Assembly (NCBI RefSeq): GCF_016019955.1
Contig: NZ_JAECRZ010000003.1
Span: 1-46,791, forward strand
DNA length: 46,791 nucleotides
Direction: 5' to 3'
DNA from: Thiosulfatihalobacter marinus
GTDB lineage: Bacteria > Pseudomonadota > Alphaproteobacteria > Rhodobacterales > Rhodobacteraceae
Shown: piece by piece, positions 1 to 8,171 of the stretch
Layout of the letters: the number at the start of each line of letters is the position of its first letter
Numbering within the stretch: position 1 is the stretch's first letter
Notes under the pieces: generated by a model
What the model was told of the DNA's origin: nothing
The model's database searches: none
What the model saw: the letters and a program-made list of their open reading frames with translations, nothing else
Position numbers and translations under genes: made by a program

Positions 1-274
1 AAATTGGCGGCATGAAAACCAACCCGGATACACCTTAGATCAGCCGCTGAGCTGTCCGAAAAACCGGGACCACTTCATCGTGACAGAGCGAGCCGTTTTC
101 AACTGCGCCGCAGACGGATTGGAACTGGTCGAAATTGCGCCCGGCATCGACCTGCAAACCCAGATTCTTGACCTTATGGACTTTGCTCCGGTCAGAATTG
201 CCGACCCGCTTCCATGCATGGACGCGGCGCATTTTGTCAAACCGGACCAGACCGAGGAGCGTGCAAGCGCATGA
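1..274 (+). CDS. acyl-CoA:acetate/3-ketoacid CoA-transferase, C-terminal end (partial)
   Basis: Only the C-terminal end lies in the window, in the frame starting at base 2. The stretch VTERAVF, then APGIDLQ and LDLMDF, matches the end of single-chain CoA-transferases of the propionate/3-oxoacid type, which move CoA between carboxylic acids. The stop codon overlaps the next start as ATGA (271-274), so the two genes are translationally coupled. Residues encoded before about base 70 do not resemble the family in this frame. A neighbouring frame reads RSAAELSEKPG there, so a frame break or a divergent segment near the window edge is possible. The family call is fairly good. The intactness of the gene cannot be judged. 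Confidence 0.6.
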   Translation, partial: NWRHENQPGYTLDQPLSCPKNRDHFIVTERAVFNCAADGLELVEIAPGIDLQTQILDLMDFAPVRIADPLPCMDAAHFVKPDQTEERASA

Positions 275-1362
275 ATGTTGCAGACCTACCCACCGAAACG
301 CTGACCCTTTTGCGAAAAGGCACGGCTCTGCCGGCGCACCCGTTGCTGTTGGACGAAAACCGCCAGTTGGACGTGGAACGTCAAAGCGCCGTAACCCGGT
401 ACTACATGGATGCTGGCGCAGGAGGAGTGGCCGTCGGCGTTCACACGACGCAGTTTGCGATCCGCGAGGTGGGTCTCTACGAGCCGGTTCTGCGCCTGGC
501 CTCGGAAACCGCACGGGATTGGACCGACGAGCCCAAAGTGTTGGTGGCCGGTGTGACGGGCAAGACCGATCAGGCCATCAAGGAAGCGCAGATTGCCCGT
601 GGCTGTGGCTATCACGCGGCCCTTTTGAACCTCGCCCGAATGAAGGGCACTAACGAGGCCGAAATTCTCGAACATTGCCGTGCTGTGGCTGCGGTAATGC
701 CCCTCATCGGGTTCGCCCTGTTGCCCGAAGTGGGCGGGTTCCATCTGTCCTATGACTTCTGGAAAAACTTTGTCCGGATCGAAAACGTGATCGCCATCAA
801 GATGGCGCCGTTCGATAGATATCGCACCATCGAGATTGTGCGCGCAGTCTTTGACGCCGGTGCCGAGGATCGTGTCACGCTTTACACTGGGAATGATGAC
901 CACATTATACTCGATCTGATCCAACCCTTTGTCGTGCGGTCGCTGGATGGAAAAAGCGAAAAGCGCGCCCGTATTCGCGGAGGCTTGCTGGGTCACTGGA
1001 GTGTTTGGGTTTGGAAATCTGTCAAGATGCTCCAACGCATTCACGCCATTCCCGACGGCGCCGACATTCCTGAAGATTTACTGGCGCTCGACAGTGCTGT
1101 CACCGATTGCAACCTTGCCATCTATGACGCTCTCAACGACCTGAGAGGTTGCATTCCCGGTTGCCTTGAGGTGCTGCGCCGTCAAGGGCTGGCGCGAAAC
1201 ACGCTCTGCCTTGACCCGGCAGAAACTCTCAGCCCAGGACAAATGCAGCAAATCGATCGTGTCTGCGCAATGTACCCCGAGATGAATGACGACGTGTTCG
1301 TGAAAATCAATCTTGAGCGGTGGCTGAGTGGCGATCAAGACGCGCACCCACTGGTTGCCTGA
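271..1362 (+). CDS. dihydrodipicolinate synthase (DapA)-family lyase/aldolase
   Basis: This 363-residue protein is longer than a housekeeping DapA (about 290). It has the TIM-barrel signature of the DHDPS/N-acetylneuraminate lyase family: an early DAGAGGVAVG segment, a TGNDD segment late in the barrel, and a lysine in VIAIKMAPF (about residue 177) that fits the Schiff-base lysine. Members of this superfamily cleave or condense pyruvate-type compounds or dehydrate sugar acids. The substrate here is unknown. I chose ATG 271 because GAGGAG lies about 11 bases upstream and the start overlaps the previous stop (ATGA). It sits in a catabolic operon with an SDR and an ABC importer, which argues against lysine biosynthesis. 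The superfamily is clear, the reaction is not. Confidence 0.75.
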   Translation: MNVADLPTETLTLLRKGTALPAHPLLLDENRQLDVERQSAVTRYYMDAGAGGVAVGVHTTQFAIREVGLYEPVLRLASETARDWTDEPKVLVAGVTGKTDQAIKEAQIARGCGYHAALLNLARMKGTNEAEILEHCRAVAAVMPLIGFALLPEVGGFHLSYDFWKNFVRIENVIAIKMAPFDRYRTIEIVRAVFDAGAEDRVTLYTGNDDHIILDLIQPFVVRSLDGKSEKRARIRGGLLGHWSVWVWKSVKMLQRIHAIPDGADIPEDLLALDSAVTDCNLAIYDALNDLRGCIPGCLEVLRRQGLARNTLCLDPAETLSPGQMQQIDRVCAMYPEMNDDVFVKINLERWLSGDQDAHPLVA

Positions 1363-1390
1363 CAAAGAATTCTGGGAGGAATCCAAACAA

Positions 1391-2446
1391 ATGAACGAAG
1401 CAATTCAAACTCTGCATCCCGACCTGTTTCCGGATGTGTTCCGCGACGTTGAGCACCTTGAGGACTTCATGTCGATCCCAACGCAAGGGGTCATTGACGA
1501 TCTGAACAGGCTGGACGGAGACATCATGATCCTTGGCGTCGGCGGCAAGATCGGCGTGACAATGGCGCGCATGGCCAAGAAAGCCTGCCCTGACAAGCGT
1601 GTGATCGGTGTGTCCCGCTTTTCCGAGGAAGGCGTGCAGGAGAGGCTGAACGACTGGGGGATCGAAACGATTGTTTGTGACCTTCTGGATCGTGACGCGG
1701 TGAACGCGCTGCCCAAGGTCAAGAACGTCATCTACATGGCCGGGCTCAAATTCGACTATCGCGGGCGCGAAGATTTCCTGTGGGCGATGAATACGATCGC
1801 CCCCCAGATCACCGCCGAAGCCTTCAAGGACAGCCGGTTGGTCACCTTCTCAACAATCCATGTCTATCCATGGTCCAACCCGCTGCATGGCGGCGTGACC
1901 GAAGCCGACCTGCCGATGGCGCGACCCGGCGAATACGCCAATTCGGTGGTGGGTCGCGAACGCACGTTCGAGCATTTCTCAAAGAAGTACGGAACACCCG
2001 GTCGCACCATGCGGTTCGTCTATGCCATCGATCCGCGTTACGGGGTCATGCAGGAAATTGCCAGTTGGGTGAACGAGGGCAAACCGGTCCCGCTCGACAC
2101 TGGCCATGTCAACACCATGTGGCAGGGTGATGCGAACGCGCAGTTCTTGCGAATGTTGGCCAACACCACCGTACCCGCCAGCCCGATCAACGTCGGCGGT
2201 CCGGAAACCGTATCCGTGCGCTATCTCGCCCGCCGTTTCGGCGAGGCGCTGGGCAAGGAACCGGTGTTCACCGGCGTGGAGCAGGACAACTGCCTGCTGG
2301 TGAACTGCGATAAGGCCAATGGGCTGATGGGCAATCCGGTGGTGCCGATGGATCCGATGATCCGCTGGGTCGCAGACTGGGTAAAGACCGGCAAGCCCGT
2401 GCATGGCAAGCCATCCAAGTTCGAGGTGCGTTCAGGTGAGTTTTGA
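1391..2446 (+). CDS. NAD(P)-dependent epimerase/dehydratase (extended SDR family)
   Basis: A 351-residue Rossmann protein. The dinucleotide-binding glycines are in GVGGKIG (residues 49-55), followed by a typical CDLLDRDAV segment and an STIHVYPW segment where the active-site Ser/Thr of extended SDRs lies. The expected YxxxK catalytic motif is not intact: Tyr182 is followed by ANSVVGRE, with no lysine four residues on but an arginine nearby. The start ATG 1391 has GGGAGGA about 9 bases upstream. Extended SDRs oxidise, epimerise or dehydrate sugar and polyol derivatives. The product of the neighbouring DapA-like gene may be the substrate, but that is inference. The enzyme could also be a non-redox member of the fold. 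Confidence 0.7.
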   Translation: MNEAIQTLHPDLFPDVFRDVEHLEDFMSIPTQGVIDDLNRLDGDIMILGVGGKIGVTMARMAKKACPDKRVIGVSRFSEEGVQERLNDWGIETIVCDLLDRDAVNALPKVKNVIYMAGLKFDYRGREDFLWAMNTIAPQITAEAFKDSRLVTFSTIHVYPWSNPLHGGVTEADLPMARPGEYANSVVGRERTFEHFSKKYGTPGRTMRFVYAIDPRYGVMQEIASWVNEGKPVPLDTGHVNTMWQGDANAQFLRMLANTTVPASPINVGGPETVSVRYLARRFGEALGKEPVFTGVEQDNCLLVNCDKANGLMGNPVVPMDPMIRWVADWVKTGKPVHGKPSKFEVRSGEF

Positions 2447-2485
2447 TCGCCTGACCCCACGCACTCAAACGTCAAGGAGAACGTC

Positions 2486-3238
2486 ATGACCGGACGAGGT
2501 TACCTGTACGCCGTTGCCGCCCATGTCGGGTTTATCCTGTTCTGGCAGCTGATGGTTATCGTGGCGGATGTGCCAAGCTACATCCTGCCATCGCCGCTCG
2601 AAACGATCGCTGAAATCACTGACAGCTCCTACAACTGGTGGACCCACACTTGGGTAACCACGTTGGAGATATTCGGCGGCTACACCATGGCCATCGTTGT
2701 TGGTGTCGCGCTGGCCGTGTTGTTTGTCTGGGTTCCGGGACTGAATGCGTCGTTGATGCCGCTTCTGGTGACGCTGAACATGGTGCCCAAGGTGGCGATG
2801 GCCCCGTTGTTCATCATCTGGTTCAGCTACGGCATCGTGCCCAACATGATCATCGCTTTCACGATCTGTTTCTTTCCGATCGTGCTGACCACCTATCGCG
2901 GGTTGGTCGAGGTCGAACCGGACCTGATCAACCTTGTCAAGGCGCTCAAGGCAAACCGCTGGCAGATTTTCATCAAGATCCAGTTGCCCGGCTCTCTGCC
3001 CTACCTGTTTTCGGGCATGAAGGTGGCGGCGATCCTTGCGGTGGCAGGCGCGGTCGTGGGTGAGTTCATCGCCTCTGAGAAGGGCTTGGGCAACTTCCTG
3101 TTGATCCAGCAGAACGCACTGAACACCTCGGCCATGATGATGGCGCTCCTGTTGATCACCGCAATCGGCATGGCGCTCTACGGCTTCGTGATTGCACTCG
3201 AATACATCTTCATCACGCGCAAGGGGATCAAGACATGA
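2486..3238 (+). CDS. ABC transporter permease, SsuC/TauC type
   Basis: A 250-residue integral membrane protein with about six hydrophobic segments. Its cytoplasmic coupling loop (LVKALKANRWQIFIKIQLP, roughly residues 150-168) is the EAA-like motif that docks on the ATPase. It resembles permeases for sulfonates, taurine, nitrate and pyrimidine precursors. AAGGAG lies 5-10 bases before ATG 2486, and the stop overlaps the ATPase start by four bases (ATGA). With the two following genes it forms a complete importer of one permease (presumably a homodimer), one ATPase and one binding protein. The substrate is not evident, and the neighbouring enzymes suggest a small organic acid or related compound. 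Confidence 0.88.
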   Translation: MTGRGYLYAVAAHVGFILFWQLMVIVADVPSYILPSPLETIAEITDSSYNWWTHTWVTTLEIFGGYTMAIVVGVALAVLFVWVPGLNASLMPLLVTLNMVPKVAMAPLFIIWFSYGIVPNMIIAFTICFFPIVLTTYRGLVEVEPDLINLVKALKANRWQIFIKIQLPGSLPYLFSGMKVAAILAVAGAVVGEFIASEKGLGNFLLIQQNALNTSAMMMALLLITAIGMALYGFVIALEYIFITRKGIKT

Positions 3239-4011
3239 GCAAGATGGACCAAGAGCCTTTCGTCAAACTCGAAGGCGTCAAAAAGATCTTCAAGGTAGGC
3301 GACAAGGAGTTTCTGGCCGTTCAGGATGTAACGCTGGATGTGCGGGAAGGCGAACTGGTGTCGATTGTCGGGCCGTCGGGATGTGGCAAGTCCACGATCC
3401 TGTCGATCCTGTCGGAACTGCATCCCGCCACGGAAGGCAAGGTTCAGATCGGCAACGAGATGTCACCGTTCACGCCGGGCAAGGACATCGGCATGGTGTT
3501 TCAAAAGGCGCTTCTGCTCAAGTGGCGCACCATTTCTGACAACGTGCTGCTACCGGCTGAAATCCTCGGTCTGCCGATCAAGGAAAGCCGCGAACGGGCT
3601 CGTGATTTGATCGAAATGGTGGGCTTGGGCAAGTTTGCCGATGCCTTCCCCCAACAGCTTTCTGGGGGAATGCAGCAGAGGGCGTCGATTGCACGCGCAT
3701 TGGTGCATGATCCGCGCCTGATCCTGATGGACGAGCCCTTCGGCGCACTGGACGCACTGACCCGCGAGCGAATGAACCTCGAGCTTTTGCGGATCTGGAA
3801 GGAAAGCCGCAAGACGATCCTGTTTGTCACCCACGGCATTCAGGAGGCGGTGTTTCTGGGCAGCCAGGTCGCGGTGATGACCTCCGGCCCGGCCCGGATG
3901 GCTGCACATTTTGACATCGATCTGCCGGAACCCAGAACGCTGGACGTCAAAACGACCGAGAAATTCGGGGCGTACACCAAAGAAATCTACCATCTGCTCG
4001 GAATGGACTGA
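3235..4011 (+). CDS. ABC transporter ATP-binding protein, SsuB/TauB type
   Basis: This 258-residue ATPase energises the adjacent permease. It has a Walker A GPSGCGKST (residues 46-54), an ABC signature LSGGMQQR (about 142-149), a Walker B LILMDEPFGALD (about 162-173) and the switch histidine in FVTHG. Length and motifs are normal for the nitrate/sulfonate/taurine group. It begins at the ATGA overlap with the permease stop. The gap of 34 bases to the binding-protein gene contains a clear GGGAGG ribosome site, so all three transporter genes are probably one transcript. Confidence 0.92.
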   Translation: MSKMDQEPFVKLEGVKKIFKVGDKEFLAVQDVTLDVREGELVSIVGPSGCGKSTILSILSELHPATEGKVQIGNEMSPFTPGKDIGMVFQKALLLKWRTISDNVLLPAEILGLPIKESRERARDLIEMVGLGKFADAFPQQLSGGMQQRASIARALVHDPRLILMDEPFGALDALTRERMNLELLRIWKESRKTILFVTHGIQEAVFLGSQVAVMTSGPARMAAHFDIDLPEPRTLDVKTTEKFGAYTKEIYHLLGMD

Positions 4012-4045
4012 GCAACACTCAACGCAGTCTCTAAGGGAGGAAACC

Positions 4046-5026
4046 ATGAGGAATTCTACAAAACTGCTTGTCGCAACCGCATTAGCGGGCGTCACAGGCG
4101 CTGCCGCTCAGGCCGAGGACCTGAGCCTGCAACTGAACTGGAAGGCAGGCGGTGACCACGCGCCAATCTACTATGCGCTGCAACAGGGCTGGTATGCAGA
4201 CGCCGGTGTTGATCTGGAGGTCCGTCAGGGTTCGGGGTCGGGCGCTGCCGCCAAGGCGCTGGACGTCGGGCAGGCCGAACTGGCGATCATCGACACGCCG
4301 ACAGCCCTGCAATTCCTAGGCAAGGGGAGCAAGATGAAAGGCATCTTTGTCGCCTATAACGACAATGCCGCCGGGATTTATTGGAAGAAGAGCTCGGGCA
4401 TCAACGGTGTCCAGGACCTGAAAGGAAAGAAGATCGGCGCCCCGGCCTTTGATGCCGCCCGCCAGATGTGGGTGCCGATCTCGCAGGCCATCGGTCTTCA
4501 GCCGGATGATGTCGAATGGGTCAACCTGCAACCCACGGCCAAGGTCGCGGCGCTTCAGTCCGGCTCAATCGACGCGACGACGCATTTCTACTCGGTGCAT
4601 TTCATCTATGAAGACATTTTCGGCGATGATCTGGGTTACGCCCTGCTGCGTGACGAAGGCATGAACAATTACGGCCTTGCCTACTGGGCCAGCGATGACG
4701 CGCTCGCGGCCAAGGCCGAAGCGATCGAGGCAATGGTCAAGGTCACCCAGAAGGCTTTTGCATTCTGCCTTGAGACACCGGCACCCTGCGCGGCAGCATT
4801 GTCAGAGGCCGTCAGCCTCAAACTGTCCGATGCCGAGCGCCAGTTCGAATATGCCGCCCGCGTGATGCCCGGAGTTGGCAACACCCTTGCCATCGGCGAA
4901 TGGGACGGCGGTCGCCTTTCAGCGGACTATAAGGTGGTTCAGGAGGCATACGGGCTGGACGATCTCGACACGTCTTCGGTCTTTACCAACGCCTATATCG
5001 ACACATCGGTCCACTATCCGAAGTAA
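4046..5026 (+). CDS. ABC transporter substrate-binding protein (NMT1/THI5-like)
   Basis: A 326-residue periplasmic protein. The N-terminus has a signal peptide with a basic start, a hydrophobic core and an AQA|ED cleavage site after about residue 23. The mature part opens with LQLNWKAGGDHAPIYYALQQGWY, typical of NMT1/THI5-like binding proteins that serve SsuABC/TauABC-class importers. DTPTALQF and KGKKIGAPAFD are further family landmarks. GGGAGG lies eight bases before ATG 4046. The ligand is unknown; relatives bind sulfonates, pyrimidine precursors, riboflavin or aromatic acids. It is followed directly by a strong hairpin that would end the main transcript. Confidence 0.85.
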   Translation: MRNSTKLLVATALAGVTGAAAQAEDLSLQLNWKAGGDHAPIYYALQQGWYADAGVDLEVRQGSGSGAAAKALDVGQAELAIIDTPTALQFLGKGSKMKGIFVAYNDNAAGIYWKKSSGINGVQDLKGKKIGAPAFDAARQMWVPISQAIGLQPDDVEWVNLQPTAKVAALQSGSIDATTHFYSVHFIYEDIFGDDLGYALLRDEGMNNYGLAYWASDDALAAKAEAIEAMVKVTQKAFAFCLETPAPCAAALSEAVSLKLSDAERQFEYAARVMPGVGNTLAIGEWDGGRLSADYKVVQEAYGLDDLDTSSVFTNAYIDTSVHYPK

Positions 5027-5033
5027 GCCGGAT

Positions 5034-5077
5034 AAAAGACCGGATTATCCCCCGGTCGAAAGGTCGGGGGGTCTTTT
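5034..5077 (+). terminator. hairpin terminator after the binding-protein gene, abutting the next start codon
   Basis: AAAAGACC (5034-5041) pairs with GGTCTTTT (5070-5077). An inner C-run (5049-5053) faces a G-run (5066-5070), giving a long hairpin that ends in a T-run. The next gene's ATG follows immediately at 5078. The hairpin could act as a terminator or attenuator that lowers expression of the enolase-like gene, and it may also mask its ribosome site. Confidence 0.65.
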
Positions 5078-6532
5078 ATGGGTAGTAACATGTCTGAATT
5101 CCAGTTCGCCGTTGACGAGATTGTTCAGTATGAACGGCCGGTGACATTTCGAATGCCCTTCCGCTATGGGGTGGTGACCCTGTCTGAAGCGCCGGAATCC
5201 TACGTGCGCGTGCGCATCACGACGCGTGACGGCAAGTCGTTTTTTGGCTACGCCGCCGACCTGATGGCGCCAAAGTGGTTCGACAAGTCGCCCGAACTCT
5301 CCGATGCCGACAACCACGACCAACTGCGCCTTTCGGTTGCCATCGCGGCACAGCATTGTCTGGATCATGGCGGCCACGCTTCGGCCTTTGCCTACCACGC
5401 GGCGATTGAGGCTGACCATCATCGGGCATGTGCGCGGCGGGGGCTTCCGGGGCTGGTTGCAGGCTTTGGTCTTGCCCAGATCGATCGCGCCATTCTGGAT
5501 GCCTGTTGCCGGGCATGGGATGTGCCTTTTGCAAGGGCCATCAACGGCAACCTGCCCGGAATTGACACCGCCACGGCACCCGATCTTGCCGGGTTCGACA
5601 TGCCGGGTTTCCTGCGCTCGTTGCACCCCAGGGAAAACATGGTCCTGCGCCACACAATTGGCCTGACTGACGCCATCGAAAAAAGCGACTTGCCATCTGA
5701 CGCACCAGACGACCGTTTGCCCAGCAGCCTGGAAGAAAATTGCGTATTCTACGGCCTGGGAGCCTTCAAGATCAAGCTCAGCGGCGATATTCCGGCCGAC
5801 ATTGACCGGCTGGCCCGGATCGCATCCGTGCTGGAGCGCCGGTCGTCGGACTATTTCTGCACGCTTGACGGGAATGAGCAGTTTGACGGGCCGGAAGAAT
5901 TCGACGCCTTCTGGAAGATCGCAAGTTCCGACGGGCGGCTATCGCGGATTATGTCGTCGGTGCAGATCGTCGAGCAACCCATCGCCCGAAAATCGGCCCT
6001 TTCTGTGCCGCTGGGAAAACTGGGCCGGTCAATGGCCTGCGAAATAGACGAGTCTGATTCAGACATCGACGCCTTTCCCGCAGCCCGTGAACTGGGCTAT
6101 CGGGGCATCTCGAGCAAGTCCTGCAAGGGTGTCTACCGGTCATTGCTCAATCGGGCGAGAGTCGAGTTCTGGAACAGCGTCGAAAAGGATGCCGGGTATT
6201 TCATGTCCGCCGAGGACCTTTCGACGCAGGCCGGGTTGGCACTCCAGCAGGATCTGGCGCTGGCGGGAATGATCGGCTGTACGCATATAGAGCGGAACGG
6301 GCACCAATATGGCGACGGTCTTTCGGGCGCCCCATCGGCGTGGCGTGAGGCGTTGTTGAACTCCCATGGCGACCTCTATCGAAACGGCGGAAACCGGCTA
6401 TTGCTGCATATCGACACGGGGGCGTTCTCATTTGGCTCTGTCAACCTTGCCGGATACGGCACGGGACTGCAGCCGGCGACTTTGACCGATCATCTGCCGA
6501 TCACGCAGTGTTTCAGCAAAGTCGCTGAATAA
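5078..6532 (+). CDS. enolase-superfamily (mandelate racemase/muconate lactonizing-like) protein
   Basis: A 484-residue protein, longer than the usual 360-450. The barrel carries a KxK-type motif in GAFKIKL (about 230-235), an Asp in LDGNEQ (about 264), a Glu in VEQP (about 299), an acidic cluster CEIDES (322-325) and a Lys in SSKSCKG (about 347). These match the base and metal-ligand order of the MLE-like subgroup, which abstracts the proton alpha to a carboxylate to racemise, dehydrate or cycloisomerise acids. The exact substrate is unknown. ATG 5078 sits directly after the hairpin and ATG 5090 is a possible alternative. The cluster context suggests it processes the imported acid or an intermediate. 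Confidence 0.7.
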   Translation: MGSNMSEFQFAVDEIVQYERPVTFRMPFRYGVVTLSEAPESYVRVRITTRDGKSFFGYAADLMAPKWFDKSPELSDADNHDQLRLSVAIAAQHCLDHGGHASAFAYHAAIEADHHRACARRGLPGLVAGFGLAQIDRAILDACCRAWDVPFARAINGNLPGIDTATAPDLAGFDMPGFLRSLHPRENMVLRHTIGLTDAIEKSDLPSDAPDDRLPSSLEENCVFYGLGAFKIKLSGDIPADIDRLARIASVLERRSSDYFCTLDGNEQFDGPEEFDAFWKIASSDGRLSRIMSSVQIVEQPIARKSALSVPLGKLGRSMACEIDESDSDIDAFPAARELGYRGISSKSCKGVYRSLLNRARVEFWNSVEKDAGYFMSAEDLSTQAGLALQQDLALAGMIGCTHIERNGHQYGDGLSGAPSAWREALLNSHGDLYRNGGNRLLLHIDTGAFSFGSVNLAGYGTGLQPATLTDHLPITQCFSKVAE

Positions 6533-6669
6533 GGGAATGATCGGAAGAAACCAGACGCGAAAGGGTAGAGCGGTCAAGGGCGGTCAGATCGTCCTTCACC
6601 CCTTTGCGACTGAAACCCGTGGATGCGTACGGTGGACACATTCCGAGAGAACCGGCTTCTTTGGCACTT

Positions 6670-7484
6670 GGTCTTGTCAGAGGGACGGCGCTTGAGGGGG
6701 TTAGATTGGTTTCGTAGCGTCGCCTCATGACAAAGAAACCGCCGTTCCGCTACTTTCGCACTTCGCCCGAGATCATCCGCCTGGCGGTGATGATGCATGT
6801 CCGGTTTCCACTGTCGCTCAGGAACGTGGAAGACTTGCTCCACGAGCGCGGCATCGACGTGAGCCACGAAGCCGTCCGATTTTGGTGGCACAGGTTCGGG
6901 CCGATGTTCGCCAACGAGATCAGAAAACGACGTGTCGAGGGGATGAAGTCAAACCGCTGGCGCTGGCATCTGGACGAGATGTTTGTGAAGATCAAGGGCG
7001 AGCGTCATTACCTTTGGCGGGTCGTTGATCACGAGGGTGAGGTTCTAGAGAGCTATGTCACGAAGAAACGTGACAAGAAGGTCGCGCTGAAATTTCTAAG
7101 GAAAGCAATGCGCAAGCACGGTCAGCCGGAGGCAATCGTTACTGACCGGCTCAGGTCGTATGGCGCTGCTCTGAAAGAGATTGGTGCGGGCCATCGCCAG
7201 GAAACGGGGCGCTGGCTGAACAACCGCGCTGAGAATTCGCATCTGCCGTTCCGACGACGGGAGTGGACGATGTTGCGCTTTCGGCAAATGCGAAGTTTGC
7301 AGAAATTCGCCGCCGTCCACGCCTCGGTCCTAAACCTGTTCAACTCGGAGCGCAGCCTATCCTCCAGACCAGATTTCAAGCTGAACCGCGCCGCTGCTCT
7401 CGCAGAGTGGCGCGGCCTCTGCGCCGAATAAGGGGCAGTTTTCCTGCCCTTGGTGAGACTGGTTCGAATTGGTCTGGCAGCACC
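6670..7484 (+). mobile_element. IS6-family insertion sequence
   Basis: The element is about 815 bases, the normal size for IS6/IS26 relatives, with one transposase gene. Proposed ends are GGTCTTGTCAGAGG (from 6670) and, on the other strand, GGTGCTGCCAGACC (from 7484). They match at 9 of 14 positions, so the inverted repeats are imperfect. The 8 bases outside each end (TGGCACTT and GCCACCTA) are not a target duplication. The element may therefore have arrived by cointegrate formation, or DNA next to it may have been lost later. The ends are my estimate; the transposase is certain. Confidence 0.6.
6727..7431 (+). CDS. IS6-family transposase
   Basis: A 234-residue DDE transposase. It opens with the PPFRYFRTSPEII segment common in alphaproteobacterial IS6 transposases. 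Catalytic candidates are Asp83 in HLDEMF, Asp140 in VTDRLRSYG and Glu169 in NNRAENSH. Length is full, with no internal stop, so the enzyme could be active. Relatives usually have Gly where this protein has Arg after the second Asp (VTDR), a small deviation at the active site. It lies between a catabolic cluster and an integrase remnant, in a region that has clearly been rearranged. Confidence 0.92.
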   Translation: MTKKPPFRYFRTSPEIIRLAVMMHVRFPLSLRNVEDLLHERGIDVSHEAVRFWWHRFGPMFANEIRKRRVEGMKSNRWRWHLDEMFVKIKGERHYLWRVVDHEGEVLESYVTKKRDKKVALKFLRKAMRKHGQPEAIVTDRLRSYGAALKEIGAGHRQETGRWLNNRAENSHLPFRRREWTMLRFRQMRSLQKFAAVHASVLNLFNSERSLSSRPDFKLNRAAALAEWRGLCAE

Positions 7485-7604
7485 GCCACCTAGCATAAGT
7501 CATTGACTTGTAAGGTGGGAATTGCATGTTGCACAGGGGCATATAAGGTACGTGGTGTGCCACACCAACCATCAGGAAGGACGGACTGGCGAAGAGGCGT
7601 TGAC

Positions 7605-8082
7605 ATGAGCAACCTCGAACAGCCTCGCGGCAAGGGCTTCTCCCTGCGTATCAAGACGCCTGATGCGCTGGTCGGTACGACCAATCTCTGGACGTGCAAG
7701 CCCTTCGGCAAGACCCTGAAGCTCGGATTGAACACCCGCAGACATGCTGACGCGGTGCGTATCCGGGACGTTCGGATCGGTCAGCTGCGGCAGCTGGAAA
7801 CAGAGGCCACAGCCGCGGCGGGCCGCTCCAACATCGGAGGGAACATCGACGTGCCACCCGAGAGCGCCAGAGAGTGGTCAGATCTACGCGCGGAAGACGG
7901 CGGCAAGTACGGCCATGTCCTGACCGGACCAGTTGGACAGCGCAGCTCGTGCGGGCCACCCAAAAGAGGCCCAGCTCTTTGCCGATGTCGTACTGAACCA
8001 TCCGTCATTTTCAACCGCAGAGGTGAAGCCTCAACCGAAAGGGAATGAAAATACGACAGAATACGACATTTCGCCGTCCTGA
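7605..8082 (+). pseudogene. site-specific integrase (tyrosine recombinase) remnant, frameshifted and truncated
   Basis: From ATG 7605 the frame encodes MSNLEQPRGKGFSLRIKTP and a KPFGKTLKLGLNTRRHADAV segment, typical of the N-terminal arm- and core-binding part of integrases. After HVLT (about 7925) the frame is wrong. Shifting by one base gives DQLDSAARAGHPKEAQLFADVV and VLNHPSFSTAE, the expected continuation, up to a stop at 8080-8082. One extra G in the run near 7926-7927 explains the break. The whole catalytic domain with the Arg-His-Arg-Tyr residues is missing. It lies about 90 bases from the 3' end of a tRNA gene, the usual place for an island integrase. Dead gene. Confidence 0.7.
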
Positions 8083-8171
8083 AATGCCCCGAAACATCCC
8101 GGACTGACCTACAGGAAAGTCACTGAAATCAGGCGTTTGTCCCGATATGTCCCGAATTGCCCTGGAAAAAA

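Noticed and set aside
271..1362. Lysine-pathway dapA
   Set aside because: The protein is about 70 residues too long, and the gene sits with an importer and catabolic-type enzymes. Only the superfamily can be supported.
7503..7604. Upstream extension of the integrase remnant to an earlier ATG
   Set aside because: The added 34 codons show no integrase features, and the recognisable protein begins at ATG 7605.
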